Below are positions 25,473 to 34,157 of a stretch of 64,000 nucleotides of DNA, piece by piece. Location of the stretch: the NCBI RefSeq assembly GCF_034670185.1, contig NZ_JAXMNY010000001.1, forward strand, positions 1,736,001 to 1,800,000, read 5' to 3'. A program made the position numbers and the translations under genes. Position 1 is the stretch's first letter. Every line of letters begins with the position of its first letter. Source of the stretch: Nisaea sp. (GTDB lineage: Bacteria > Pseudomonadota > Alphaproteobacteria > Thalassobaculales > Thalassobaculaceae). The notes beneath the pieces are model-generated. The model saw only the letters and a list, made by a program, of their open reading frames with translations, was not told where the DNA came from and ran no database searches.

Positions 25473-27154
25473 CGTGTTCCTCCTAACATTCCGCGTCGAT
25501 TGCGCCAGATCAGGCGCGGTGCGGCAAGTGCCAACGCGAACCCCGCCACCGGCAGGATTGCCTGCGTCAACGCCCATGCCCCGATCAGGCGGCGGTCCCC
25601 GCCCGCGGCAAGCGCAATTGCCTCCGTTGTCACCGTCTCCACCCGGCCGGCGCCAAGCAGACGGGTCACCAGATACTGGCCGATGCTGATTGCAGCCCCG
25701 ACGGCAAAGGCCGTGAGCAAAGGGGTCAGCAGCATCGGCAAACGCACGCGCCAGAACGCGCCCGCCGCGCTCTGTCCGAGTGTCCGGGCGATCTTCATCC
25801 AGGCCGGGTCCTGCCGACGGTAGGCTTCCGAAAGCGAGAGATAGACATAAGGCAGAACGAAAATGACATGGCCCGCCGCGACCAGCCCGCCGCCGGGAGG
25901 CGCTCCCGCCAGTTCCGCCAGCAGCACCAGACCGAAGATGAAACCGATCTGCGGCACCAGAAGCGGCACATAGATCAGGAACTCCAGAACCCGCCCCGAC
26001 CGCGCGTCACGCTGGCGTTCGTTTTCAAGAACGCAAACCACGAGCACGAGGGACAGCAGCGTCGTCAGCAGCGCGATCCAGAGGGTCGCCACAACCGGGC
26101 CGCCCGCCGTTTCCGCGACGCTCTGCCAATGCCCCAATGTCCAGCGCCCCGGCAGCGCATCGGGAAAGCGCCAGACCCGGGCGAAGGCATTCAGGGCAAG
26201 TGCAGCTATGCCGAGGACCGAGGCAAGGATGAGCGCCGGAAACAATCCCCGCCCCAGCGTTGCAAGACCTGCATCGCCGGTGCGCCTTTTGCCAGAGACA
26301 AGCCAGCCGCGTGCCAGCCATCCGATGCATCGTTCGGCCAGGATCCAGAGAGCGATTGCCCCGGCCGTCACGGCGAATTGTAGGATCGCGCCGGCCGACG
26401 CAATCATCCTGAAATCGAGATCCGGATCGTTCGACCAGCGCAGGATCTGCACCGCAAGCGGCGGTGGCGATACCGGCCCGAGGATCAGCGCCACATCGAT
26501 ATTGGCCGAGGAATAGGCGATCACCGCATAAACCGGCAGCCGCAGCAGCGGATAGAGCGCGGGAACAATCGTCTTGAACCAGGCCGAGACCCGTCCGTAT
26601 CCGAACGACCGGGCCAGTCGCATCCGGTCCCCCGCGTGGATCTGGGCAAGCGGCGCCAGCGCCATCAGCAGCAGGAACGGCACTTCCTTCATCACCAGTC
26701 CCGCCATCAGGGAAAGCCCCAGCTCATCCTGCACGATCAACAGGTCCGGCGGGCGCTGCCAACCTGTCGCCCAGGGAGAGAGAAGCCGGGCGAGGAACCC
26801 GGACGGCGCAATCAGGAAAGCCAGCGCGAACGCCGCTGCTGCATGAGGAACGGCCAGCATCGGTGCGATAGCCTGCCGCAACCAGATAAAGGCCTGGGTC
26901 TCGAAAAAGACGGCCAGAAACAACAGCGCCAGGAGAAGAGAAATCCCCGCCGTCACAATACCAGAGACGAACGACAGCAGGACCGAGCTCCCTATACCCG
27001 GCCAGTCGAGCAGAGCCCGCCAGGCATCCAGTCCGAATTCATCCTGCCCGAGCACAGGCAAGAACCCGAAAGACGGGATCAACGCTCCGAGCGATCCGGC
27101 AAGAACCGGACCGGTCAGGATAGCGGCAACCAGATATGGGGCTACTCTCAGCAT
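25469..27154 (-). CDS. Fused two-domain ABC transporter permease (YnjC/ThiP-like)
   Basis: A 561-residue permease with two consecutive permease domains in one chain and about 12 membrane segments. EAA-like loops occur in both halves ('RLARSFGYGRVSAWFKTIVP' and 'IARTLGQSAAGAFWRVRLPM'). Such fusions are typical of ThiP, FbpB and YnjC transporters and replace a permease dimer. The ATG at 27152-27154 begins the first hydrophobic segment. It lies between a periplasmic binding protein and an ATPase. The substrate is unknown; the E. coli ynjBCD set is also uncharacterised. Confidence 0.85.
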   Translation of the reverse strand: MLRVAPYLVAAILTGPVLAGSLGALIPSFGFLPVLGQDEFGLDAWRALLDWPGIGSSVLLSFVSGIVTAGISLLLALLFLAVFFETQAFIWLRQAIAPMLAVPHAAAAFALAFLIAPSGFLARLLSPWATGWQRPPDLLIVQDELGLSLMAGLVMKEVPFLLLMALAPLAQIHAGDRMRLARSFGYGRVSAWFKTIVPALYPLLRLPVYAVIAYSSANIDVALILGPVSPPPLAVQILRWSNDPDLDFRMIASAGAILQFAVTAGAIALWILAERCIGWLARGWLVSGKRRTGDAGLATLGRGLFPALILASVLGIAALALNAFARVWRFPDALPGRWTLGHWQSVAETAGGPVVATLWIALLTTLLSLVLVVCVLENERQRDARSGRVLEFLIYVPLLVPQIGFIFGLVLLAELAGAPPGGGLVAAGHVIFVLPYVYLSLSEAYRRQDPAWMKIARTLGQSAAGAFWRVRLPMLLTPLLTAFAVGAAISIGQYLVTRLLGAGRVETVTTEAIALAAGGDRRLIGAWALTQAILPVAGFALALAAPRLIWRNRRGMLGGTR

Positions 27155-27179
27155 GCAGTCGGCACCAACGATGAAAGCG

Positions 27180-28400
27180 TCACCGCACTCCGTACCGCCG
27201 CACCCACTCCGCCTCAAGCGCTTCGGTCCAACTCGGATGCGGTTCGGCCAGCATAGCCCCCAGCTTGTCCGCCGGAAGCGCGGCCGGGCCGAGATCAAGG
27301 CCGCGGAATGCATCCGCCTCCTCTTTCTTCAACTGACCGAGAGACAGAACCGTGGCGGACCCCCAATGTGCCGGGTCCTGTTTCCGCATCTGCGCCTCTG
27401 GCGAGAGCAGGAAATTCGCAAGCACCATGGCGGCGTCGCTGTGGGCGGCGTTGAACGGAATGGCGACGAAACTGACATTACCGATGGTGCCACCATCAAA
27501 GACGTAGTTGCGCACTGTCCCCGGCAACTCGCCGCTATCGATTCCCGCCGACGCCTCTGACTGGCTGAAGGCGAACGCGATATCGATTTCCCCGTCGCTC
27601 ATCAGGCGGCGCATCCCGCCAGCGTTCTTCGGGAAACTGCGCGCCTGCCGCCAGAGGGCGGGATGAAGCTGATCCAGATAATCCCAGAGCGGCTGAGACA
27701 CCGCGGCAAAATCACCCTCCGAAACCGGCTTGTAGAAAGCGGATTTATCGGCTGCGCGTTCGATCAGGATTTGCTTGAGAAAGGTCGTCCCGAGAAAGCT
27801 CGGAGGCAGCGGGTAGGTGAAACGGCCTCTATTCTCCTGCGCCCAGGCGAGCAAAGCGTCTGAAGTAGCGGGCGGTTCCGGCAAAACAGCCGTATCACGA
27901 TAGAAGACCAGCCGGGCCCGCGCCCACGGCATCTCCAGCCCCTCGACGGGCACCCCGAAATCAAGGCCAAGATCCGGATTGTTCGCCGGGTCGGTCAATG
28001 CGTTATTGGGAAGCCTTTCGAGCCACGGCCCGAACAGCAAACCGTTCCGCTTCATCGCGGCAAAGTTCTCGCCATTGATCCAGATGAGATCGATCGCGCC
28101 ACCTTCAGTGCGTCCGGCGGACTTTTCAGCCAAAACGCGGGCGACCGCCTCCGCCGTGTCCGTCAGCTTCACATGCACGAGCGAGATGCCAAAGCGCTCC
28201 TCAACCTGTTCACCGGCCCAATCGATATAAGCGTTGATTCGGGAATCACCGCCCCAGGCATTCCAGTAAACCGTCTGACCCCGGGCGGCATCGAGCACCG
28301 GCTTCCATTCCCTGGACGCATCTTCTGCAGAGGCCGGAGACAATCCACCCAAAAGCCCCAAAACCAGTGTAAGCGCCGCAAAGCCGCGTCGATAAAGCAC
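27180..28400 (-). CDS. ABC transporter substrate-binding protein, YnjB family
   Basis: A 406-residue periplasmic binding protein. A signal peptide of about 25 residues ends 'LSPASA'. The mature part starts with the family hallmark 'GQTVYWNAWGGDSRINAYID', and 'AIDLIWINGENFAAMKRNGL' and 'FLLSPEAQMRKQDPAHWGSA' also match YnjB. It delivers ligand to the fused permease. The GTG start has AAGGAG eight bases upstream. No TPP riboswitch is visible ahead of it, so a thiamine role is not supported by regulation. Confidence 0.85.
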   Translation of the reverse strand: MLYRRGFAALTLVLGLLGGLSPASAEDASREWKPVLDAARGQTVYWNAWGGDSRINAYIDWAGEQVEERFGISLVHVKLTDTAEAVARVLAEKSAGRTEGGAIDLIWINGENFAAMKRNGLLFGPWLERLPNNALTDPANNPDLGLDFGVPVEGLEMPWARARLVFYRDTAVLPEPPATSDALLAWAQENRGRFTYPLPPSFLGTTFLKQILIERAADKSAFYKPVSEGDFAAVSQPLWDYLDQLHPALWRQARSFPKNAGGMRRLMSDGEIDIAFAFSQSEASAGIDSGELPGTVRNYVFDGGTIGNVSFVAIPFNAAHSDAAMVLANFLLSPEAQMRKQDPAHWGSATVLSLGQLKKEEADAFRGLDLGPAALPADKLGAMLAEPHPSWTEALEAEWVRRYGVR

Positions 28401-28509
28401 GTGAGAAACTCCTTAGCTGACTGCAGATGTTAAGCGACGCAACGCTAATACAGCTCAATTGCAGATCGAAATGACATCGTCGCGAGCACAGAGTAGCTTC
28501 TCCCGCGTA

Positions 28510-28566
28510 CGTTTTCGCGCCGTTTTCGCGACAACAGTTTCGACACGCGGAACTGCGTTCCGCAAA
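28510..28566. promoter_or_regulatory. Candidate IclR-family operator and half-site repeats upstream of iclR
   Basis: GCGGAAC-TGC-GTTCCGC (28547-28563) is a perfect inverted repeat. The stretch 28547-28566 matches 17 of 20 bases of the palindrome upstream of the TRAP binding-protein gene, in the same register. Two tandem CGTTTTCGCG copies (28510-28519, 28521-28530) share the TTTCGC half-site. The location, about 110 bases upstream of iclR, fits autoregulation. Confidence 0.55.
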
Positions 28567-28676
28567 TTGACCTTGGCGCACCGGGCGTGGCATATTTGAA
28601 ATGAACCTGCCCACGAACGAGAGGCAGGGCCAGAGCCTCAAGGCTCTGGCGGTGAGATAGGAAACGGCCAGGCAAG

Positions 28677-29492
28677 ATGCCCAACAACACTGATAATAAT
28701 GATGACGATAAGGATCGCCAGTTCGTCACCGCCCTCGCACGCGGTCTCGAGATCCTGCGTGCCTTCAAGCCTGGTGACGGGGGTCTCGGGAACCAGGAGC
28801 TCGCGGAGCGCACCAAGCTGCCGAAGCCTACGATCTCGCGCCTGACACATACACTGACAAAGCTCGACTATCTGACCCTAGATGACAGCACCGGACTCTA
28901 TCAGCTCGGCCCGAGCGTGCTGTCTCTCGGCTACTCCTTCCTTTCCAATCTCGATATCCGCGCCCGGGCCCGCCCGCTGATGCAGCAGATGGCGAATGAT
29001 GTGGACGCGGCGATCTCGCTCGGCACGCGCGACCGGCTCGAGATGCTGTATCTCGAAACCTGCCGCGGCGATGGCGCATTGACGCTACGCCTTGATGTCG
29101 GCTCCCGCCTTCCAATCGCGGAAACCGCCATGGGCAGGGCTTTTCTCGCGGCTTTGCCCGCAGACGAGCGCGAATATCTGATGGACCACATCAAGCGCAA
29201 GGACCCGGAACGCTACGCCAAGGTAAAAGACGGTGTAGATCAGGCGGTAGAAGACATCGCCAAATACGGCTTCACGTTCTCGCTTGCCGACTGGCACAAG
29301 GATGTGCATGCCGTAGGCGTCCCCGTCATCATGCCGGACCGTTCTGCCGTGTTCGCCCTCAATTGCGGCGGCCCGAGCTTCCTGCTGTCCCGCGAGAAGC
29401 TTGAGACCGACCTCGGACCGCGTCTTGTCCGGCTCGCGGAAACCCTGACCATGGGAAGTCAGAGTATTCGTGTTGTCGCCTCGAACACCTGA
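28677..29492 (+). CDS. IclR-family transcriptional regulator
   Basis: A 271-residue regulator. The winged HTH runs from 'ALARGLEILRAF' through 'LAERTKLPKPTISRLTHTL' (about residues 20-60). The effector domain contains 'LGTRDRLEMLYLETCRGDG', 'ETAMGRAFLAALP' and 'AVGVPVIMP', typical of IclR. A very acidic, Asn/Asp-rich N-terminal tail precedes the HTH. It is followed after 47 bases by an acyl-CoA ligase gene, so the two probably form an operon. The shared palindrome points to control of the TRAP transporter too. Confidence 0.92.
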   Translation: MPNNTDNNDDDKDRQFVTALARGLEILRAFKPGDGGLGNQELAERTKLPKPTISRLTHTLTKLDYLTLDDSTGLYQLGPSVLSLGYSFLSNLDIRARARPLMQQMANDVDAAISLGTRDRLEMLYLETCRGDGALTLRLDVGSRLPIAETAMGRAFLAALPADEREYLMDHIKRKDPERYAKVKDGVDQAVEDIAKYGFTFSLADWHKDVHAVGVPVIMPDRSAVFALNCGGPSFLLSREKLETDLGPRLVRLAETLTMGSQSIRVVASNT

Positions 29493-29539
29493 ACCAGTTC
29501 ACCTGCCTCCAGCTTACCTGTCGACCGGACGGACCTGAA

Positions 29540-31093
29540 ATGACCGAGAGTTTCGAACGCAGCTTTTCCAAGGGCTCGTACCTTCACGCGATCACCGACC
29601 GCAGAGCGGAAGACGCTGCAGATCGCATTCTCTTGAGCGATGCCGAAATCGCGCTCGACGGTCGTGGTCTTAAAGAGGCTGTCGACAAGGCCGCCGACGC
29701 GTTGGAACTCTATGGCGTGCGTGGCGGTGACCGGGTCGTGCTGGTGAACGAGAACGCCGCCGCCCTGCAGGTCCTGATCTTCGCGCTGTCCCGGATAGGT
29801 GCCTGGACCGTGCTGGTCAACGCCCGTCTGACTGGCAACGAAATTCGCAAGATCACCGAGCATGCGGGTGCTCGTACCACACTCTTCACCACCGGCGTCT
29901 CGCCGGACGCGACGGCTCACGCTGCCGCCGCCGGTGCTGTACCGTTCGATATGGCGCCCCTCACAGGCGTTCAGATCGCCCCGCTAAACGACGCTGCCGT
30001 TGCCGAGCCGCTCGGCCGGGACGGGGCCGACCAGGTCGCTGCTCTGATCTATACATCGGGCACAACCGGACAGCCCAAGGGCGTCATGCTGACCCATGAC
30101 AACCTGCTGTTCATCGCCGAGGTCTCCGGCAGCCTCCGCGCCATCGGCCCGAAAGATCTCGCCTACGGGGTCCTGCCGACATCCCATGTGTTCGGGCTGG
30201 CCTCGGTCTTCCTCGGCACCCTGGCACATGGCGGACATCTGCACACCGTCTCCAGGTTCGCGCCTAAAGATGCAGCCCGGGCTCTCGCCGAGGACGGTGT
30301 CACCATCTTCCAGGGCGTTCCGGCCATGTATGCCCATCTGCTGGAACTCGCGGCCAAGAACGGCGCCCCCCTGCCCGCCCCCAAGCTGCGCTATCTCTCC
30401 GCCGGCGGTGCCCCGCTCGACCTTACGGTCAAGGCCAAAGTCGAAGCGATGTGGAAGCAACCTCTGCATAACGGCTACGGGCTGACCGAAACCTCGCCGA
30501 CCGTGACCACCACACGTATGGATGATCCGGCGAAAGACGAAACCGTCGGCCCGGCAATTCCCGGCGTAGAATTCAGGATCGCGGACCGGGATACCGGCCT
30601 GCCGAAGCAGACCGGCGATGTCGGCGAAATCTGGATCCGCGGCCCCAATGTGATGAAGGGGTATTATCGAGATACCGAACAGACCGCTCAGGTCATCACA
30701 TCTGATGGCTGGTTCAGGTCCGGCGATCTCGGGCGTGCGGATGCCGCCGGCAATCTCTATGTCGTCGGCCGCCTGAAGGAGCTGATCATCCGGTCGGGCT
30801 TCAATGTCTACCCGGCCGAGGTCGAAGGCGTTCTCGCCCAGCATTCAGACATCGCCCTGTCAGCCGTGGTTGGCCGGGTGTCAGAAGATAATGAGGAAGT
30901 GGTCGCGTTTATCCAGCCCGTAGCCGGTCGGACAATCGAAAAGGACGCACTCGAATCCCACATGCGGGCCAATCTCGCGCCCTATAAATGCCCCAGCCAC
31001 TACGTTTTCCTGAAAGCTCTTCCGGCAACCGCCACGGGCAAAATCCTGAAGGCTGAACTAAAAAAACAAGCGGACATCATCAGCTCCGGATGA
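29540..31093 (+). CDS. Class I adenylate-forming acyl-CoA ligase (AMP-binding)
   Basis: A 517-residue ligase. It has the P-loop-like 'LIYTSGTTGQPKGVMLTHDN', 'LRYLSAGGAPLDL', the A5 motif 'NGYGLTETSPTVTTT', the hinge 'SGDLGRADAAGNLYVVGR' and the catalytic lysine in 'PATATGKILKAELKK'. It converts a carboxylic acid to its CoA thioester via an acyl-AMP. The family covers medium/long-chain fatty acids, malonate and aryl acids, and I cannot choose among them. It follows the IclR gene, and the IclR-linked TAXI transporter would be a logical source of its acid substrate. Confidence 0.88.
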   Translation: MTESFERSFSKGSYLHAITDRRAEDAADRILLSDAEIALDGRGLKEAVDKAADALELYGVRGGDRVVLVNENAAALQVLIFALSRIGAWTVLVNARLTGNEIRKITEHAGARTTLFTTGVSPDATAHAAAAGAVPFDMAPLTGVQIAPLNDAAVAEPLGRDGADQVAALIYTSGTTGQPKGVMLTHDNLLFIAEVSGSLRAIGPKDLAYGVLPTSHVFGLASVFLGTLAHGGHLHTVSRFAPKDAARALAEDGVTIFQGVPAMYAHLLELAAKNGAPLPAPKLRYLSAGGAPLDLTVKAKVEAMWKQPLHNGYGLTETSPTVTTTRMDDPAKDETVGPAIPGVEFRIADRDTGLPKQTGDVGEIWIRGPNVMKGYYRDTEQTAQVITSDGWFRSGDLGRADAAGNLYVVGRLKELIIRSGFNVYPAEVEGVLAQHSDIALSAVVGRVSEDNEEVVAFIQPVAGRTIEKDALESHMRANLAPYKCPSHYVFLKALPATATGKILKAELKKQADIISSG

Positions 31094-31119
31094 TCAATCA
31101 AGGCCGTCCCGGACACGCC

Positions 31120-31138
31120 GCGCAATGCTGCATTGCGC
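31120..31138 (+). terminator. Hairpin downstream of the acyl-CoA ligase gene
   Basis: GCGCAATG (31120-31127) and CATTGCGC (31131-31138) form a perfect 8-base-pair stem with a CTG loop, 27 bases after the ligase stop. No clean U run follows, so termination strength is uncertain. Confidence 0.4.
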
Positions 31139-31281
31139 AATCAATTCCTTGACTTCCTTCACTTTAACCATCACTTCTACTGCCAAGCGGGGTAATCGCG
31201 CGACGGTCTCAAGCGGACTTTCTGTTACCCTGCAATTGGATAAATCTCCGTTTGCTCCAGGTGCGCGTGGAAGACGGGCTA

Positions 31282-31304
31282 AGACGATGCCCTATCGATC
31301 GTCT
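31282..31304 (+). other. Hairpin in the 5' leader of the helicase gene
   Basis: AGACGAT (31282-31288) pairs perfectly with ATCGTCT (31298-31304) about 40 bases before the GTG start. The 253-base gap upstream of the helicase holds no convincing ORF. A structured leader would fit cold-shock control, but this is inference. Confidence 0.3.
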
Positions 31305-31346
31305 CCGGACTAGATAGCGCTACGTTGCAATGGACCAAATGACTCT

Positions 31347-32753
31347 GTGACTAGTAAGACTTTTTCAGAACTCGCCTTGTGCGAGCCCATCCTGCGTTCC
31401 CTGACGGAAGCCGGATACGAAACCCCCACTCCAATCCAACAGCAATCGATCCCCCTGCTTCTGGACCGCCGCGACCTGCTCGCGATCGCCCAGACCGGAA
31501 CGGGTAAGACGGCTGCATTCTCGCTGCCGATATTGCATCAGCTTGCTGAAGCCGACAAAGCCGGACGCCGCAAGACAGCCCCGAAAACCGTTCGGGTTCT
31601 GATTCTCGCCCCGACCCGCGAGCTCGCGGTTCAGATCGGCGAAAGTATCTCGACCTACACCCGGCACCTTCGCCTGAAGAAGGTCGTTGTGGTTGGCGGC
31701 GTTGCCTTTGGCCCGCAGAAAGCTTCCCTCGGCAGCGGAGCGGATATTCTTATTGCGACCCCGGGCCGTCTGCTCGATCTCGTGAACCGCAACTGCCTTA
31801 TCCTCGACCAGGTCTCGCACCTCGTGCTCGACGAAGCCGACCGTATGCTCGACATGGGCTTTATCCATGACGTGCGTAAGATCGCGAAACTGATCCCAGC
31901 CTCCCGGCAGAGCCTGTTGTTCTCCGCCACCATGCCGCCGAAGGTCGAACAGCTGGCTCAGTTCCTGCTGAAAGAGCCGGCCCGTGTGGAAGTGACGCCG
32001 GAACAGCTGACCGTCGAGCGTATTCACCAGACGGTGCACCACGTACCGTCCTCCTCCAAGCAAAGCCTCTTGCTTGAGATTCTGTCGAACCCCGACTTCA
32101 ACAAAGTCATCATCTTCACCCGGACCAAGCATAAAGCGGATCGGGTTTCGAAGATGCTCACTGCCTCCGGGATCGAATCCGAAGCCTTGCATGGAAACAA
32201 GACCCAGAGCGCGCGTCAGCGGGCTCTGCAACGGTTCCGTAACGGCGCTTGCCGAGCACTTGTTGCGACGGATATCGCCGCACGCGGGATTGATGTCAGC
32301 GACGTCACCCACGTGATCAATTTCGAATTGCCGAACGAACCCGAAAGCTATGTGCACCGTATCGGACGCACGGCGCGGGCCGGCACCGAAGGTTCGGCTC
32401 TGTCGCTCTGCGATCCGGAAGAATTCGCTTACCTGCTCGATATCGAACGTCTTACGGGACAACGGATCGAAGTGATCGGCGGATCGGCTCCCGAGCGGCA
32501 TCACGCGAACGACGGTGGAAAGCGTCGTGGCCAGCGCCCGAACGGACCGGGCAAAGGCCGTGGCCAGAACCGGCGTGGCGGTCAGTCTTTCGCGAAGAAA
32601 GACGGCAATGGCGGCGGTAACGGTTCAGGCGAAAAGTCGGATCGCCGTCCGCAGAAGCCTGGCAACAAGCCGAAGGCTCCGCACGGGAAACCGAATGGCG
32701 GCGGGGGTGAAACCCTCCGGCGCAAACAATCGAAACGCCGCGAGGCAGCTTAA
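31347..32753 (+). CDS. rhlE: DEAD-box ATP-dependent RNA helicase, RhlE type
   Basis: A 468-residue DEAD-box helicase. Motifs appear in order: Q motif 'TPIQQQSIPLLLDRRDLL', motif I 'AQTGTGKTAAF', 'PTRELAVQI', 'TPGRLLDL', 'VLDEADRMLDMGF' (DEAD), 'FSATMP', 'ATDIAARGID' and 'HRIGRTARAG'. A basic, glycine-rich tail from about residue 390 is typical of RhlE and binds RNA nonspecifically. It unwinds structured RNA, often at low temperature. The GTG start follows no strong Shine-Dalgarno. A cold-shock protein gene lies 77 bases downstream, consistent with a cold-response pair. Confidence 0.92.
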   Translation: MTSKTFSELALCEPILRSLTEAGYETPTPIQQQSIPLLLDRRDLLAIAQTGTGKTAAFSLPILHQLAEADKAGRRKTAPKTVRVLILAPTRELAVQIGESISTYTRHLRLKKVVVVGGVAFGPQKASLGSGADILIATPGRLLDLVNRNCLILDQVSHLVLDEADRMLDMGFIHDVRKIAKLIPASRQSLLFSATMPPKVEQLAQFLLKEPARVEVTPEQLTVERIHQTVHHVPSSSKQSLLLEILSNPDFNKVIIFTRTKHKADRVSKMLTASGIESEALHGNKTQSARQRALQRFRNGACRALVATDIAARGIDVSDVTHVINFELPNEPESYVHRIGRTARAGTEGSALSLCDPEEFAYLLDIERLTGQRIEVIGGSAPERHHANDGGKRRGQRPNGPGKGRGQNRRGGQSFAKKDGNGGGNGSGEKSDRRPQKPGNKPKAPHGKPNGGGGETLRRKQSKRREAA

Positions 32754-32770
32754 GCTGGCGTTCGAATCAT

Positions 32771-32796
32771 AACCGGTCCGGGCCATCGGGCCGGTT
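32771..32796 (+). other. Stem-loop between the helicase and cold-shock genes
   Basis: AACCGGTCC (32771-32779) pairs with GGGCCGGTT (32788-32796), including one U-G pair, around an 8-base loop. No U run follows. It could stabilise or process the bicistronic message so that the short cold-shock mRNA accumulates separately. Confidence 0.4.
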
Positions 32797-32830
32797 ATGA
32801 AACTGGCATTGATTTAGTAAGGAGATGAAA

Positions 32831-33040
32831 ATGGCGACAGGGACAGTTAAGTGGTTCAACACCACCAAAGGCTACGGGTTCATTAAGCCGGACGACGGCG
32901 GCGCCGATGTGTTCGTTCACATCACGGCACTTCAGACCGCTGGTCTGGACGAGCTGCCTGACGGCACCAAGATCACCTTCGATCTTGAAGAAGATTCCCG
33001 CCGTGGCCGGTCTTTTGCCGCAAATCTGAAAGTCGACTAA
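32831..33040 (+). CDS. Cold-shock domain protein
   Basis: A 69-residue CspA-family protein consisting of a single cold-shock domain. The RNA-binding motifs RNP1 'KGYGFI' and RNP2 'VFVHI' are intact, and the start reads 'MATGTVKWFNTTKGYG'. It binds single-stranded RNA or DNA and prevents secondary structure. The ATG at 32831 has AAGGAG six bases upstream. It follows the RhlE-type helicase gene. Confidence 0.95.
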   Translation: MATGTVKWFNTTKGYGFIKPDDGGADVFVHITALQTAGLDELPDGTKITFDLEEDSRRGRSFAANLKVD

Positions 33041-33051
33041 TCGACATTCAT

Positions 33052-33079
33052 GTCCCCGACCCTATCTGGGGTCCGGGAC
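33052..33079 (+). terminator. Terminator-like hairpin after the cold-shock gene
   Basis: GTCCCCGACCC (33052-33062) pairs with GGGTCCGGGAC (33069-33079), with one C-C mismatch and a 6-base loop, 11 bases after the csp stop. It lies between convergent genes. No U run is present, so it may act with Rho or mark an mRNA 3' end. Confidence 0.4.
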
Positions 33080-33101
33080 GACCTTCTCCCGATAGCGTGA
33101 C

Positions 33102-34157
33102 TTAGAGACCGGTCCGTTCCAGCAGGGAAAGCCAGTTCTCCGCAGCAATCTTGCGGATCAGCGTCTCTCCGTATCCCGCCTGCCGATATCTCTCTATCAG
33201 CCGGGGCATGCCAGCAGCATCTCCGAGCGCCGCCGGCACGGTACAACCATCGAAATCAGAGCCGAACGCGACACCGTCCTCGCCGAGCTTTTCCAGCAGG
33301 TGGTCGGTATGCGCGACGATCTGATCAAGATCGGTTCGCCTGTCCTTGGCGCCGTCCGGCCGCAAAAACCCGACATGGAAATTGATGCCGACGAGTCCTC
33401 CACTCTCCCGTACAGCTTCCAGCTGTCGGTCAGTCAGATTGCGTGGCGATTGACAGATCGCATGCGCGTTAGAGTGCGAAGCCACCAGCGGCTTGGTCGA
33501 AAGCCCCGCAATATCCCAGAAGCCTTTTTCGGTAATATGCGAGAGATCCACCATGATCCCCATCGTATTGCAGGCGCGGATCAGGTCCCTGCCCGCGTCG
33601 GTCAGCCCGCTTCCGGTATCGGGCGAACCCGGGAAATCCATCGGCACCCCATCCGCGAACGCATTTTTCCGGCTCCAGACCGGCCCGAGCGACCGTAGTC
33701 CCGCCTGATAGAGCGCGTGCAGGTTGGAGAGATCGGGGCTGAGGCATTCCACACCCTCAATATGAAGGACGATCGCCAGTTTGCCATCCGCCATCGCATG
33801 CCGGGCTTCGCTGACCGAACGGGCGATAACAACATCGCCGCCGGACAAGCGTTCGATCGAGAGCGCCATATCGATCATCTTGCGGGTAAAGGGCTCCGCG
33901 TTTTCCTGCGACACCGGAGCGAAATTAGCGGGATCGTCCGGCGACAGGTCCAGAGATTCGTCATCGCGCAGGCGGGATGGTGTGAACATGGCAAAGAGAC
34001 CGCCGCAGAAGCCACCCTTACGGGCACGCGGAAGGTCTAGATGACCGCTCTCTCCCTCTTCGAAAAAGCTCTTCGCGTCCCGACCGCCTCCAGCCAGAAC
34101 AAGTCGCAGGAGCGTGTCGTTATGGCCGTCAAAAACGGGGATAAGGTCGGCAGACAT
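33102..34157 (-). CDS. Membrane dipeptidase (peptidase family M19, renal dipeptidase-like)
   Basis: A 351-residue zinc peptidase. Metal ligands appear in 'FDGHNDTLLRL' (HxD), 'VLHIEGVE' (bridging Glu), 'SHSNAHAI' and 'GSDFDGCTVP' (Asp). The family hydrolyses dipeptides, some with D-residues. Most bacterial members are cytoplasmic, and no signal peptide is seen here. It is convergent with the csp gene and stands between it and the TRAP transporter. The physiological substrate is unknown. Confidence 0.9.
   Translation of the reverse strand: MSADLIPVFDGHNDTLLRLVLAGGGRDAKSFFEEGESGHLDLPRARKGGFCGGLFAMFTPSRLRDDESLDLSPDDPANFAPVSQENAEPFTRKMIDMALSIERLSGGDVVIARSVSEARHAMADGKLAIVLHIEGVECLSPDLSNLHALYQAGLRSLGPVWSRKNAFADGVPMDFPGSPDTGSGLTDAGRDLIRACNTMGIMVDLSHITEKGFWDIAGLSTKPLVASHSNAHAICQSPRNLTDRQLEAVRESGGLVGINFHVGFLRPDGAKDRRTDLDQIVAHTDHLLEKLGEDGVAFGSDFDGCTVPAALGDAAGMPRLIERYRQAGYGETLIRKIAAENWLSLLERTGL

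Noticed and set aside
28401..28676. Possible TPP riboswitch ahead of the YnjB-like gene.
   Set aside because: I looked for the conserved CUGAGA-type core and found none.
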